DNA from: Alphaproteobacteria bacterium
Lineage (GTDB): Bacteria > Pseudomonadota > Alphaproteobacteria > SHVP01
Assembly: GCA_016869765.1 (NCBI GenBank)
Contig: VGES01000013.1
Coordinates: forward strand, 16,248 to 80,247
Direction of reading: 5' to 3'
Length of the DNA: 64,000 bases
Shown piece by piece: positions 8,423-16,920 of this stretch. Under the pieces are notes generated by a model. The model saw nothing but the letters and a program-made list of their open reading frames with translations. It searched no databases and had not been told where the DNA came from. A program made the position numbers and the translations under genes. Position 1 is the first letter of the stretch, and each line of letters begins with the position of its first letter.

Positions 8423-8499
8423 CGGGGAGTAGCTCAGTCTGGTAGAGCGCCAGCTTTGGGAGCTGGATGTCGCTGGTTCGAATCCAGTCTCCCCGACCA
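8423..8499 (+). tRNA. tRNA-Pro (anticodon TGG)
   Basis: The 77 bases fold as a full cloverleaf: acceptor stem CGGGGAG/CTCCCCG, D arm with AGCTCAG and GGTAGAGC, anticodon stem CCAGC/GCTGG around the loop TTTGGGA (anticodon TGG), T arm with GGTTCGAATCC and an encoded 3' CCA. The gene lies just upstream of queF. Confidence 0.97.
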
Positions 8500-8520
8500 T
8501 GGTCCAGGCCAGGGGGCGAC

Positions 8521-8973
8521 GTGAACGAACCGTTTCGGCAACTCGGTCAGCGCAGCGAAATCCCGGCTTCGCCGGAGGCGGCCGTCCTCGAGCGCGTCCC
8601 CAACCCACACCGCGACCGGGCCTACGCCGTTCGTTTCGCCTGTCCAGAGTTCACCAGCCTGTGCCCGATCACCGGGCAGCCGGATTTCGCCCACATCGTG
8701 ATCGACTATGTTCCCGGCGCGTGGCTCGTCGAGAGCAAGTCCCTCAAGCTGTTCTTCGCATCGTTTCGCAATCACGGGGCGTTCCACGAGGACTGCACCG
8801 TGATGATCGCCAAACGTCTCGGAGCGGCGATCGAACCCCAGTGGCTGCGCATCGGCGGCTACTTCTATCCGCGGGGCGGCATGCCGATCGATGTATTCCA
8901 CCAGACCGGGCCGTTGCCGGCCGGCGTCTGGATTCCCGATCAAGGGGTCCCGCCCTACCGCGGGCGGGGCTAG
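8521..8973 (+). CDS. queF: NADPH-dependent 7-cyano-7-deazaguanine reductase
   Basis: A 150-residue protein of the T-fold class. It has the catalytic region [15 protein letters not shown] with the reactive Cys48 and Asp55, followed by the QueF signature [15 protein letters not shown] and a downstream H-E pair. QueF reduces preQ0 to preQ1 in queuosine biosynthesis. The length matches the short, unimodular form (Bacillus-type) rather than the long form of E. coli. The GTG start follows a GGGGG site after the end of tRNA-Pro; an upstream TTG would overlap the tRNA gene. Confidence 0.95.
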   Translation: MNEPFRQLGQRSEIPASPEAAVLERVPNPHRDRAYAVRFACPEFTSLCPITGQPDFAHIVIDYVPGAWLVESKSLKLFFASFRNHGAFHEDCTVMIAKRLGAAIEPQWLRIGGYFYPRGGMPIDVFHQTGPLPAGVWIPDQGVPPYRGRG

Positions 8974-9041
8974 CGTTCGGCGTCAGCCGAATCGGCGAAA
9001 CATGGCGCGCCACGCTTGGGTGACTTCCCGATTGCCCGCAC

Positions 9042-10034
9042 CTAGAGCCAGGGCGATGCGCTCGCATCACTCGCCGCCGCCGGGTTCATTACCCGGATCG
9101 GGCGGCCATCGAGAAACGCGGCGACGTTCTCGACCGTCTGCCCATAGAAGACGCGGTAGCCCTGTTCCGTGACGTAGCCCAAGTGCGGCGTGAGAATTGT
9201 GTTGGGGGCCCTGCGCAGCGGATGGTCCTGCGGCAGCGGCTCGATCGAAAAGGTGTCGATCGCGGCGCCGGCAATCTGCCGCGCGTGCAGCGCGGCGGCG
9301 AGGGCGGCTTCGTCGACCAAGGGGCCGCGCGAGGTATTGATGAGCACCGCATCACGCTTCATGCGGGCAAGGTCGGTCGCTCCGACGATGCCGGCGGTGC
9401 GCGCGCTGAGGGCGAGATGCAGCGTGAGGACGTCGGCCTGGGCGAACAGAGTTGCCTTGTCGACCAGATGGACGCCGGCCGCGTCGGCCCGCGCCGCCGT
9501 GAGATTCGGGCTCCAAGCGATGACGCTCATGCCGAACCCGTGAGCGATTCGGGCGACCTGGCTGCCGATCGTTCCGAGGCCCAGAACACCCATGGTGAGC
9601 CCGCGAGTGCTGCGCCCGAGGTGAACCTGCCAACGGCCGGCCCGCAGGGCGGCGTCTTCCTGCGGAATGCGGCGCAGCAGCGCGAAAATGAGGCCCCACG
9701 TGAGATCGACCGTGCCGCCGACCGGGGGATCGGTGCCACACACGACCTTGCCGAGTTCGCGGGCCGCGGCGACATCGATGGCGAAATTGCGCTGCGAGGT
9801 CGAGCACAGGAGCTTGAGCCGCGGCAGTCGGGCGAGCAACGAACGTGGAAAGGGCGTGCGTTCGCGCTGGGCGCAGATGATGTCGAAGCCGCCGAGCCGT
9901 TCGACGATCGCGTCTTCGTCGTGAAGGTGGTCGGTGAACACGGTGATGGCGACGCGCCCCTGCAACCGGCTCCAATCGGCGATCCGGAGCGCGTTGTCGA
10001 GATAGTCGTCGATGATGGCGAGCGTGGCTGTCAT
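9042..10034 (-). CDS. D-isomer-specific 2-hydroxyacid dehydrogenase
   Basis: A 330-residue NAD(P)-dependent dehydrogenase. The nucleotide-binding motif is VLGLGTIGSQVA, and the catalytic residues sit in N-T-S-R-G-P-L-V-D-E (Arg), D-T-F-S-I-E-P-L-P (Glu) and L-T-P-H-L-G-Y (His), as in phosphoglycerate and glycerate dehydrogenases. Family members interconvert 2-keto and D-2-hydroxy acids. The ATG directly abuts the stop of the SDR gene upstream (TAGATG), so both are expressed together and may work on related hydroxy acids. The substrate is not defined by the sequence. Confidence 0.9.
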   Translation of the reverse strand: MTATLAIIDDYLDNALRIADWSRLQGRVAITVFTDHLHDEDAIVERLGGFDIICAQRERTPFPRSLLARLPRLKLLCSTSQRNFAIDVAAARELGKVVCGTDPPVGGTVDLTWGLIFALLRRIPQEDAALRAGRWQVHLGRSTRGLTMGVLGLGTIGSQVARIAHGFGMSVIAWSPNLTAARADAAGVHLVDKATLFAQADVLTLHLALSARTAGIVGATDLARMKRDAVLINTSRGPLVDEAALAAALHARQIAGAAIDTFSIEPLPQDHPLRRAPNTILTPHLGYVTEQGYRVFYGQTVENVAAFLDGRPIRVMNPAAASDASASPWL

Positions 10035-10802
10035 CTAGGGCATCACCGCGCCACCGTTCACGTGCAGAACCTGTCCCGTCATCTGCGCCGACATTGGGCC
10101 GGCGAGGAACAGGAACGGCCCGACCAGATCCTCCGGGTCGGAGACCCGCGCCATGGGTATCATGCGGGTCACCTCGGAAACGTCGAGGCCACCCGGGCCG
10201 ACCGCACCGGCCGTCGACACCTTGACCTTGTTCGTGACACCGCCCGGCGCCACGACGTTGACGCGGACCTTGGGGGCGTTCTCGATCGCCAGGGTCTTGG
10301 AAAGCGAAATGAGGCCGCCTTTGGCCGCAGCGTAGGCGCCGACGTTCTTGAGCGGACGGACGGCGACCCCGGACGCGGTGTGGACGAGCGATCCGGCACC
10401 GCTGTGCTGGAGCAGCGGGATGCCGTGCTTGGAGATGAGGAAGGCCGAGCGCAGGTTGCGGCTGATGTCCTCGTCGAAGTGCTTCACGTCCTTGGTCGTG
10501 AGCGGCCCCGGCGAATTTCCGGCGCCGACCAGGTTGATGATCGCGTCGAGGGCCGGGTGGGTTTTGGCCAAGGTTGCGAACGCGGCCCTCACCGAGGATT
10601 CGTCATAGGCGTCGAAGGCGATGAAGCGGACACCGGCGGGAACCGGGGACTGATCGTGGGTGCGCTGCAGATCGAACACCGTCGTGTCGAGCCCGGTGTC
10701 GAGGCAGCCCCTCACGATTGCCCGGCCGATGCCGCCGCAGCCGCCGCACACCAGCACCTTGGCGCCGCGCGCCGGCCCGAGCCGATTGAAGTCGTATGCC
10801 AT
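10035..10802 (-). CDS. Short-chain dehydrogenase/reductase (SDR)
   Basis: A 255-residue classical SDR. The cofactor-binding glycine motif appears as VCGGCGGIGRA, and the active site is T-A-S-G...Y-A-A-A-K (Ser, then Tyr-x-x-x-Lys). The C-terminal end L-H-V-N-G-G-A-V-M-P is typical, with family members ending V-D-G-G. It is the first gene of a two-gene operon with the 2-hydroxyacid dehydrogenase. It is divergent from the flagellin gene. The substrate, probably an alcohol or hydroxy acid, cannot be assigned. Confidence 0.9.
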   Translation of the reverse strand: MAYDFNRLGPARGAKVLVCGGCGGIGRAIVRGCLDTGLDTTVFDLQRTHDQSPVPAGVRFIAFDAYDESSVRAAFATLAKTHPALDAIINLVGAGNSPGPLTTKDVKHFDEDISRNLRSAFLISKHGIPLLQHSGAGSLVHTASGVAVRPLKNVGAYAAAKGGLISLSKTLAIENAPKVRVNVVAPGGVTNKVKVSTAGAVGPGGLDVSEVTRMIPMARVSDPEDLVGPFLFLAGPMSAQMTGQVLHVNGGAVMP

Positions 10803-10924
10803 GGTTCCTCCCCTGGGGCGGTTTAGGGAGTATTAACCCTGCGGCCCCAGAATGCCTAGCTACCGGTGGAACGCTCGGGCGAGCGGCGCGGCCGCCGCCG
10901 GGGCGGCGCGTTCAGGGGCAGCGC

Positions 10925-11758
10925 ATGGTCCAAGGCCTTTCGATCCTAACCAACGTCGCATCGGCGGTCGGACTCGAACGATTTAACGAACTGCGCGCCA
11001 GCCTCACCACGAACCAGGAGCGCGTAACCACCGGGCTCCGGATCAACGGACCCAAGGACGATCCGGCGACCTATGCCATCTCGCAGGGGTTGCGGGGCGA
11101 TATCGCGGGTTACCGAGCGGTGCGCACGGCGCTTGCCACGGGGGCCGCCGTTACCGACTCGGCGATCACCGCCGGCAAGGCGATTTCCGACCTCCTCACC
11201 GAGATCAAGGCCAAGGTCGTTCAGTCCAACATCGCCTCGCTCGATTCGAGTTCGCGAACCTCGCTCGACAACGACTTTCAGGCCCTGCGCTCGCAATTGC
11301 AGACGATCGTTCAAAGCGCCGAGTTCAACGGTGTGAACCTGCTCACGCAGAATGCCTCGGGTATCACGGTCCTGGCGACTGTGGAAGGAAGCACCATTAC
11401 CGTCTCGGCGGCGCGGATGGACACGACGACTCTCGGCCTTGCGACCCTGTCGCTGCTGCAATTCGCCGGGGCGCAAACGGCGCTGACCCAGATCAACTCG
11501 GCGATCGAGGTGGTGGCCGACCGGCTGTCGGTGCTGGGCGCCGCCTCGGCGCGGATCGACAATCAAACGTCGGTGACCGTGGCGCTCACGGACATCCTGG
11601 TCGACGGTCTCGGCGGCATGCTCGATGCCGACATGGGTGCGGAATCGGCGCGCTCCACGGCGCTCCGCATTCAGGAGCAATTGGGCGCCCAGGCGTTGGC
11701 CATCGCCAACTCGAGCCCAAGACAGATATTGGCGTTGTTCCCGGGCGCCGCGTTCTAA
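10925..11758 (+). CDS. Flagellin-family protein
   Basis: A 277-residue protein with the conserved flagellin ends and little between them. The N-terminal half shows the D0/D1 pattern (L-R-A-S-L-T-T-N-Q-E-R-V-T-T-G-L-R-I-N, D-D-P-A-T-Y-A-I-S-Q-G-L-R) and the C-terminus ends L-G-A-Q-A-L-A-I-A-N-S-S-P-R-Q-I-L-A-L-F, matching the LAQANQ-x-P-Q-x-[VI]-L-x-L-[LF] tail. No variable D2/D3 domain is present, as in short alphaproteobacterial flagellins. No other flagellar gene lies nearby. The start was set at the ATG at the beginning of the conserved N-terminal region. It overlaps the convergent gene by 4 bases. Confidence 0.88.
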   Translation: MVQGLSILTNVASAVGLERFNELRASLTTNQERVTTGLRINGPKDDPATYAISQGLRGDIAGYRAVRTALATGAAVTDSAITAGKAISDLLTEIKAKVVQSNIASLDSSSRTSLDNDFQALRSQLQTIVQSAEFNGVNLLTQNASGITVLATVEGSTITVSAARMDTTTLGLATLSLLQFAGAQTALTQINSAIEVVADRLSVLGAASARIDNQTSVTVALTDILVDGLGGMLDADMGAESARSTALRIQEQLGAQALAIANSSPRQILALFPGAAF

Positions 11759-12780
11759 CGCACCGTCGGCCCGGTAAACCGTGGCACACGAGTCATGCGC
11801 TGAATTGTCCGCGCCTCGGCTTCGAGAATCTCGTCAGACTTCATCAGGGGTCGCAAGCGATCGCGCTCGGTGGCAGCGTCGGTTGCCTGGAGGGCGCCCA
11901 GGTTGAACCACATATAGGCGGTGATGAGATTCTTCTCGACGCCGTGCTGTCCGTCGCGGTGGAGTTTGGCGAGTTCACGGATGGCTTCCATGTCGCCCTG
12001 ATCGGCGGCGCGTTCGAACCAGAACACGGCTTGGCGCGGGTTCTTCTCGACGCCCCGGCCATAAAGGTAGTGCCTCCCGGTGTGGTACTGCGCGTCCTTC
12101 GAGCCCTTCTCGGCCGCCTTCTTGTAGAACTCGACGGCATCCGTCTCGTTGTAGAGCGGTTGGTTGCGCGTGTCATACACCGCGGCGGTGATCTCGAGCG
12201 CCCGCAGGTCGCCCTGCTCGGCCAATGGCCGACAGCGGGCGATCACCGGCCCGAAGTTCCGCGTTCGACGATTGATCTTGTAGAGCTCTTCGCACTCGGC
12301 GGCGTCGGCGCGTTCGCGCTCAGCCTGCCGAGCCGCGAGACTCGCCCGTAGTCGCGGCCAGTTGGCGTTGGCGCGGGCCGCGTAGGTGTTGACCTCGATG
12401 TTCCACGCTGCCTTACGATCGCCGGTCTTGAACAGATAGACCCGACCGTCGCGCAGCACGAAGTTCGACGGGTCGACGTCCTCGGTATTGCCGCTGGACA
12501 CTCCCAGGGCATCGTAGCCGCCGAACTGCGGTTGGAATTTTTCCGGGCTGCCTGAAAAGGCGACGCGGTTGCGCTGGCTGGAAAACCACCAGGTCGAGCC
12601 CAGGTAAAAGTACGAGAAACGTGAATTGCCGTGGACCGCTCGGTTCTCGTTGAAGTACGCCACGGGATCGTACCCCTGTAGCGCGATGCCGTCGGGGGCG
12701 AACACGACGCTCTGGGCACGTGCCAAGCCGCCGTCGAGCACGAGGGCGGCGACGAAGACGAGGACACGAAGGACGCGCAT
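11755..12780 (-). CDS. Exported YHS-domain and Sel1-repeat protein
   Basis: A 341-residue protein with a signal peptide (cleavage near LARA-Q). Residues about 25-100 form a YHS-type domain (G-I-A-L-Q-G-Y-D-P-V-A-Y-F, then Y-L-G-S-T-W-W-F-S-S, and F-x-P-x-F-G-G-Y), a fold often tied to metal or thiol-metal handling. The second half holds about three Sel1-like repeats (Y-H-T-G-R-H-Y-L-Y-G-R-G-V-E-K-N, A-V-F-W-F-E-R-A-A-D-Q-G), which bind other proteins. It begins two bases after the membrane protein gene upstream, so the two form an operon. The cysteine-poor YHS part has no clear metal-ligand cluster. Confidence 0.82.
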   Translation of the reverse strand: MRVLRVLVFVAALVLDGGLARAQSVVFAPDGIALQGYDPVAYFNENRAVHGNSRFSYFYLGSTWWFSSQRNRVAFSGSPEKFQPQFGGYDALGVSSGNTEDVDPSNFVLRDGRVYLFKTGDRKAAWNIEVNTYAARANANWPRLRASLAARQAERERADAAECEELYKINRRTRNFGPVIARCRPLAEQGDLRALEITAAVYDTRNQPLYNETDAVEFYKKAAEKGSKDAQYHTGRHYLYGRGVEKNPRQAVFWFERAADQGDMEAIRELAKLHRDGQHGVEKNLITAYMWFNLGALQATDAATERDRLRPLMKSDEILEAEARTIQRMTRVPRFTGPTVR

Positions 12781-12782
12781 CG

Positions 12783-13598
12783 TCAGGCCTCTTTGGGCTG
12801 GAAGAAGCGCCAGGGCCGAACCAAACCCAAAGCCGCGGCTACGAGCACGATCGCGAACGCCCACCAGAAACCTGACAGGAGGCGGGCGACCCGGGTCAGC
12901 AGCGGTTCACTCACCGCGATCGTGCGCACCATCGTTCGTACCCGCCGAACTTCCGTGACTCCGTCGAGTTCGGTCGGGACGTCGAACGCGAAGGTGAGGC
13001 GTTGGTTGCCGGGCTCGATGGCGCGGACATTCCAGAACCACGCGAGGGCAAGCCCACGCCCGGTCGACAAGGCTTGGCTCGTTTCTCCCGTGACGTCGAA
13101 GCCCGGCGCCTCGATGGTCGCGGTGATGGTGTCCCCGAGGCGTAGGCGTTCGAGTGCCAGTCGAGGATTGCGCATGCCGAGCGCGACGGTTTCGCGCAAC
13201 GCTTTCGGATCGGGCGCCAATAGCACTTCGATGTCGGCGCGGTCCCCGAGACGCATTTCATCGGGCGTGCGAACCGCGAGAGTCCCGCGCGGTACCTCCC
13301 GCAACAGTTTGGCAAACGCCTCAGGATTGCCCTTGGGAAGCGTCCGGAGTTCAGACTTGTCGAGCGACGTCGACTGCACCATCTGGGCGAGTTGGACCGA
13401 GTTCGAGTCGGTTTGCTCGCCGCCACTTTGGGCGCCGACTCCGCGCACGTTGACCTCGACCGACAGCGTAACCAACCAAGTCAGCAGTCCGATCAAGCCG
13501 ACGATCGCCACGAACACCAACGACGCTCGCCACACGATCGCCACCCCGCCGTTGCCGATCCCGTAGGTCAATCGCCGCTTCTCCGCGGCGCGCGACAC
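12783..13598 (-). CDS. Membrane-anchored protein of unknown function
   Basis: The product has 271 residues, with one helix near the N-terminus (about residues 25-46), a periplasmic region of about 190 residues, and a second helix near residues 240-262 with a short Lys/Arg-containing tail. No family motif was recognised. The periplasmic part is rich in beta-strand-like segments (L-R-L-G-D-T-I-T-A-T-I-E-A-P-G-F-D-V). It precedes the YHS-Sel1 gene by two bases, so the two products may act together at the inner membrane. No function is assigned. Confidence 0.7.
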   Translation of the reverse strand: MSRAAEKRRLTYGIGNGGVAIVWRASLVFVAIVGLIGLLTWLVTLSVEVNVRGVGAQSGGEQTDSNSVQLAQMVQSTSLDKSELRTLPKGNPEAFAKLLREVPRGTLAVRTPDEMRLGDRADIEVLLAPDPKALRETVALGMRNPRLALERLRLGDTITATIEAPGFDVTGETSQALSTGRGLALAWFWNVRAIEPGNQRLTFAFDVPTELDGVTEVRRVRTMVRTIAVSEPLLTRVARLLSGFWWAFAIVLVAAALGLVRPWRFFQPKEA

Positions 13599-13675
13599 AA
13601 TGGCGTCAGCGCTTCCTCGGCGTCAACGCCGAAGGCGCGGGTTTCTACTGCGGGACGAGCGCGCTACGAGCTTGC

Positions 13676-13948
13676 TCAACCCAGGATTCTCATGGGGTCG
13701 CGGGAGATGAGAGCACCCATACACGCGATCGCGTCGAGGTTCGGCTCAGCGTTTTTCCACCGCAACTCGGTCGCGGCTCGGCTCTGGCCGGTCGTCGCGG
13801 CCTCCCGCAGGATCTCCTGGTGCAAAACCTCGCACGGGCGGAACGACCCGTAGCGCGATACCATAAGGAGGAGGAGCAGTCCGACGGTGCAGGCGCTCAG
13901 GAAAAAGACAAGAAATCTCGGGGACGGGACGAACATCCTTCTGTGCAT
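13676..13948 (-). CDS. Small single-helix membrane protein of unknown function
   Basis: The frame encodes about 90 residues with one strong hydrophobic helix (F-L-V-F-F-L-S-A-C-T-V-G-L-L-L-L-L-M) followed by a polar tail. There are cysteines in the tail (F-R-P-C-E-V-L and A-I-A-C-M-G) but no family was recognised. Several Met codons are possible starts; the one just before the helix was chosen. It is alone between the membrane protein gene and the complex I subunit gene, on the opposite strand to the latter. Confidence 0.45.
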   Translation of the reverse strand: MHRRMFVPSPRFLVFFLSACTVGLLLLLMVSRYGSFRPCEVLHQEILREAATTGQSRAATELRWKNAEPNLDAIACMGALISRDPMRILG

Positions 13949-14034
13949 ATCCTTGCCGGGGACGATCCGCCAGGGCCAGGGCCTTGCCAAGCGGGGCGGT
14001 TTTCGCCAAATAACGGAGGATTGAAGGCACAGCC

Positions 14035-14328
14035 ATGAAAGTTCGCATCTACCGCCCCACCAAAACGGCCACCCAATCGGGGTGGGCCAACGCCCGAGAT
14101 TGGTGTCTCGAGACGGAACAACAGAGTGCCCGGACCGTCGATCCCCTGATGGGTTGGACCAGTTCGGCGGATACCCGCCAACAACTGGTGCTGCATTTCG
14201 TGACCAGGGACGAGGCCGTGGCTTACGCCGAGGCGCACGGATACGACTATGAGGTGGTGGCCCCCCGGGAACGGGTCATTCGTCCCAAGAACTACGCGGA
14301 CAATTTCCGCAGCGATCGGCGCCTTTAG
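14035..14328 (+). CDS. NADH dehydrogenase accessory subunit, NDUFS4 family
   Basis: A 97-residue protein of the ETC complex I subunit family. It begins V-R-I-Y-R-P-T-K-T-A-T-Q-S-G and contains D-P-L-M-G-W-T-S-S-A-D-T-R-Q-Q, then Y-A-E-A-H-G-Y-D-Y-E-V, and R-P-K-N-Y-A-D-N-F at the end. These are the near-invariant elements of the NDUFS4 (18 kDa) family, known from mitochondria and Alphaproteobacteria, where the protein stabilises the peripheral arm of complex I. The length is usual for bacteria. It is the strongest taxonomic clue in the window. It stands alone ahead of the first methyltransferase gene. Confidence 0.94.
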   Translation: MKVRIYRPTKTATQSGWANARDWCLETEQQSARTVDPLMGWTSSADTRQQLVLHFVTRDEAVAYAEAHGYDYEVVAPRERVIRPKNYADNFRSDRRL

Positions 14329-14407
14329 ACGGATGCCCGCCGCGCGGCTTGTTCGCGCGCACGACCCTCGGTAGGCTTTGGCCATCGGATATCTCCGGGG
14401 GTTTCAA

Positions 14408-15544
14408 ATGCCGATCAATGCCACCCACGCCATGTTTCCCGACGCGAACCAGGACGAACAGTCGCGTCAGCATTTTATTCGCAGCTTCAAGGTGCATATC
14501 GCGGGCGAGATCATGCCCGGGAACCAAGTGCTCTATCGCAGCCGGGTCGTTCCCAAGTTCCTGAAGGAGAAGAGCCGGCAGCCGAAAACCCGCCGCGAAG
14601 TGCGCGAAGCGCTCTCGGTCGAGCCGTTCAACCAGATGTGGAGTTCGCTGCTGCGCACCAGCCAGGAGATGCTCTACGACACCGTGCGGCCGTCGATCGA
14701 GCGGCAGCTCCCCGAACTCATTGAGCGGGCCAAGAAGAAGTACAGCGGCAAGCTCGGGACTCTCCAAATGGACTCGAGCCTGGAGATGCCGAGCTACCAC
14801 ACCGCCGTCGATATCCATTGCAAGCCGGGTGCCTATCACACGGCGGCTGGCGAGGACGACATCCTGGCTGGCGCCGAGTTCGATCGGACGCTGCACCTGT
14901 ACTTCATGGGGAATGCCGGTCCGAACAACGATGACATGGGCGTTTCGAGTGGCCGCTTCCTCAGGGAGCGCTTCCCGAATTTCCGCCCGAAGAGAATCCT
15001 CGACATGGGCTGCACGATCGGTCACTCGACGCTGCCCTACGTCGATCACTTTCCGGGCGCGGAGGTTTATGCGCTCGATGTCGCCGGGCCGTGCGTGCGT
15101 TACGGCCACCACCGCGCCGAAGCGCTCGGCAAGAAGGTGCACTTCAGCCAACAGAACGCCGAGCACACGAGTTTCCCGGACGGGTACTTCGACCTCGTAG
15201 TGTCGCACATCATGTTGCACGAGACCTCGACCCGCGGCAGCCGCGCGATCTTCAAAGAGTGTCACCGGTTGCTGCGCAAGGGCGGGATCATGATGCATGT
15301 CGACGGCATCGGTCGGAAGGATCCGTTCGAGAAGTACTTCGCGGAATGGAACGCGCACTACAATGCCGAGCCATACCTCGGGACCGTGCAGGACGAAGAC
15401 TTCAAGGACATCTCGGTGCAAGCGGGATTCCAGGCGAAGGATTACTTCGAAACGGGTTTTGCCAGTTCCTACGTCACGAATAGCAAGCGTGGCGAGGGCA
15501 AGGGCTTCGGTGCCTACTATTGTGTCGGTGCGGTGAAGAGCTGA
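14408..15544 (+). CDS. SAM-dependent methyltransferase with unusual N-terminal region (paralogue 1)
   Basis: A 378-residue protein. A class I methyltransferase domain starts near residue 190 with motif I I-L-D-M-G-C-T-I-G-H-S-T, followed by A-L-D-V for the acidic ribose contact and F-D-L-V-V-S-H-I-M-L-H-E-T. The N-terminal 190 residues have no recognised fold but are conserved in the second copy at 31027-32181, including E-I-M-P-G-N-Q-V-L-Y-R and T-A-V-D-I-H-C-K-P-G. The substrate is unknown. The ATG after a GGGGG site was chosen over an earlier one. A terminator follows the stop. Confidence 0.82.
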   Translation: MPINATHAMFPDANQDEQSRQHFIRSFKVHIAGEIMPGNQVLYRSRVVPKFLKEKSRQPKTRREVREALSVEPFNQMWSSLLRTSQEMLYDTVRPSIERQLPELIERAKKKYSGKLGTLQMDSSLEMPSYHTAVDIHCKPGAYHTAAGEDDILAGAEFDRTLHLYFMGNAGPNNDDMGVSSGRFLRERFPNFRPKRILDMGCTIGHSTLPYVDHFPGAEVYALDVAGPCVRYGHHRAEALGKKVHFSQQNAEHTSFPDGYFDLVVSHIMLHETSTRGSRAIFKECHRLLRKGGIMMHVDGIGRKDPFEKYFAEWNAHYNAEPYLGTVQDEDFKDISVQAGFQAKDYFETGFASSYVTNSKRGEGKGFGAYYCVGAVKS

Positions 15545-15565
15545 CGAACACGACGGCGAGCGGCG

Positions 15566-15597
15566 AAAGGGCCGGTGTGAACCTCCGGCCCTTTTGC
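15566..15597 (+). terminator. Rho-independent terminator after methyltransferase gene
   Basis: An inverted repeat (AAGGGCCGG / CCGGCCCTT) with a 9-base loop is followed by CTTTTGCTT. It lies just after the stop of the methyltransferase gene on the same strand. Confidence 0.8.
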
Positions 15598-15642
15598 TTG
15601 GCGCACCGCCGAAGTCAACTGAACCAATGGCGGGATCGGCGC

Positions 15643-16842
15643 ATGACTGACGAGAACAAGAAACATGGTCGACGTTGGGTCATTGCCGGCTCGGCCGCCC
15701 TTATGCTCGCGCTCGTCATGGGAATGCTCGTCAACGGCCTGACGGCGTTCTTCATTCCGATCGAGGCTTCCGAAGGCTGGAGTCGTGGGGATATCGCCGC
15801 CATCAACAGCTTCGGCTTGGCCGGTTTGGCGGTTGGCAGCGTCGTCATGGGTTTCGTCTCGGACCGGATCGGCATTCGGGCGATTTGCCTCATCGCCGTG
15901 ATCGCGACGGGCACTTGTCTTCTGCTCACCTCCCAGGTGACGGCACTCTGGCAGGTCTACGTTATTTTCTTTTTGTCGGGGGCCTTGGGTGGAGGAGCGC
16001 TGTTCGCCCCCGTGTTCGCCACCGTGGGAAACTGGTTCCCGGATATGGCGGGGCTGGCGATCGGTATCGCCGCGGCCGGGCAAGCCGTCGGCCAGGGGGG
16101 CGTGCCATTCCTATCGGCCTACCTCATCGAAGCGTTCGGCTGGCGCGGCGCGATGATTGCCCTTGGATCGATCACCTTGGTCGTGCTGATCCCCTTGGCG
16201 GCTGGCATGCGCGACGTACCAGCCTCGGCGAGCGCGAGTGGCGTAGCACCGGCGCCACCGATCCCCTCCGCCGTGGCCGTTCCGATCCTGAGTGCCGCGG
16301 TGTTCCTCTGTTGCGCCTGCATGGCCGTGCCCCTGATGCACCTCATGCCGCTGATCCAGGGCTTTTGTATCCCATCGACCGACGCAGGGAGCGTGATGTT
16401 CGCCATGTTGCTTTCGGCCATCTTCGGGCGCGTCGCCTAAGGCAAACTGTGCGACCTGATTGGTCCGATCCAGTCCTGGGCCGTGGCCTCGTTGCTTCAG
16501 ACGATCGGAGTCCTTGCGTTCACGCAGTTCGTGTCGCTTCAAGGCTTCCTGATCTTTGGCGTCGTCTACGGCTTCGCGTACGCGGGCGTCATGACGAGCC
16601 TGCTGGTCTCGGCACGCGCTCTGACGCCAGCCCACCGAAGGGGTGCTTTCATGGGCATCATCCTGGCGTTCGCTTGGCTGGGGCACGCCGCCGGTGGGTA
16701 CCAAGGCGCCGTCGCCTTCGATCTGGCGGCGAGCTACGCGAACGGCTTCGTAATCGGGTCGGTGGCTGGGGCGATGAATCTCGTGCTTGTATGCCTGCTT
16801 CTAGTGCTATCCCGCCCGCCAAGGATGTTGGCACGCGCTTGA
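15643..16842 (+). pseudogene. MFS transporter interrupted by an in-frame TAA
   Basis: The frame encodes a 12-helix major facilitator of about 399 residues, but codon 266 is TAA (16438-16440). Reading continues in the same frame immediately afterwards with G-K-L-C-D-L-I-G-P and six further helices, so no frame is lost. The interrupted place, G-R-V-A-[stop]-G-K-L-x-D-x-I-G, is the conserved loop motif of the second half of MFS carriers, where an aromatic residue such as Tyr, Trp or Phe is usual. The first half has the matching motif D-R-I-G-I-R. It may be a recent loss of function or a sequence error; only 265 residues would be made. Confidence 0.8.
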
Positions 16843-16920
16843 GGCTGTAGTCCGGTTTCGAGCGGCGTCACCGGCCGCCGACAGGTCGCGCACGAGAGCG
16901 CGTCGCAGCGCTCGCGTTTC

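Noticed and set aside
6669..8423. A 584-residue minus-strand frame across the first FAD oxidoreductase gene
   Set aside because: The plus-strand flavoprotein is clearly real; the antisense frame has no family motif and is a by-product of high GC content.
8467..8520. Extended start of queF at 8467
   Set aside because: It would overlap the tRNA-Pro gene; the GTG at 8521 has a ribosome binding site and gives the family length.
9183..10826. A 547-residue plus-strand frame across the dehydrogenase/SDR pair
   Set aside because: It runs antisense to two recognisable enzymes and has low-complexity charged composition.
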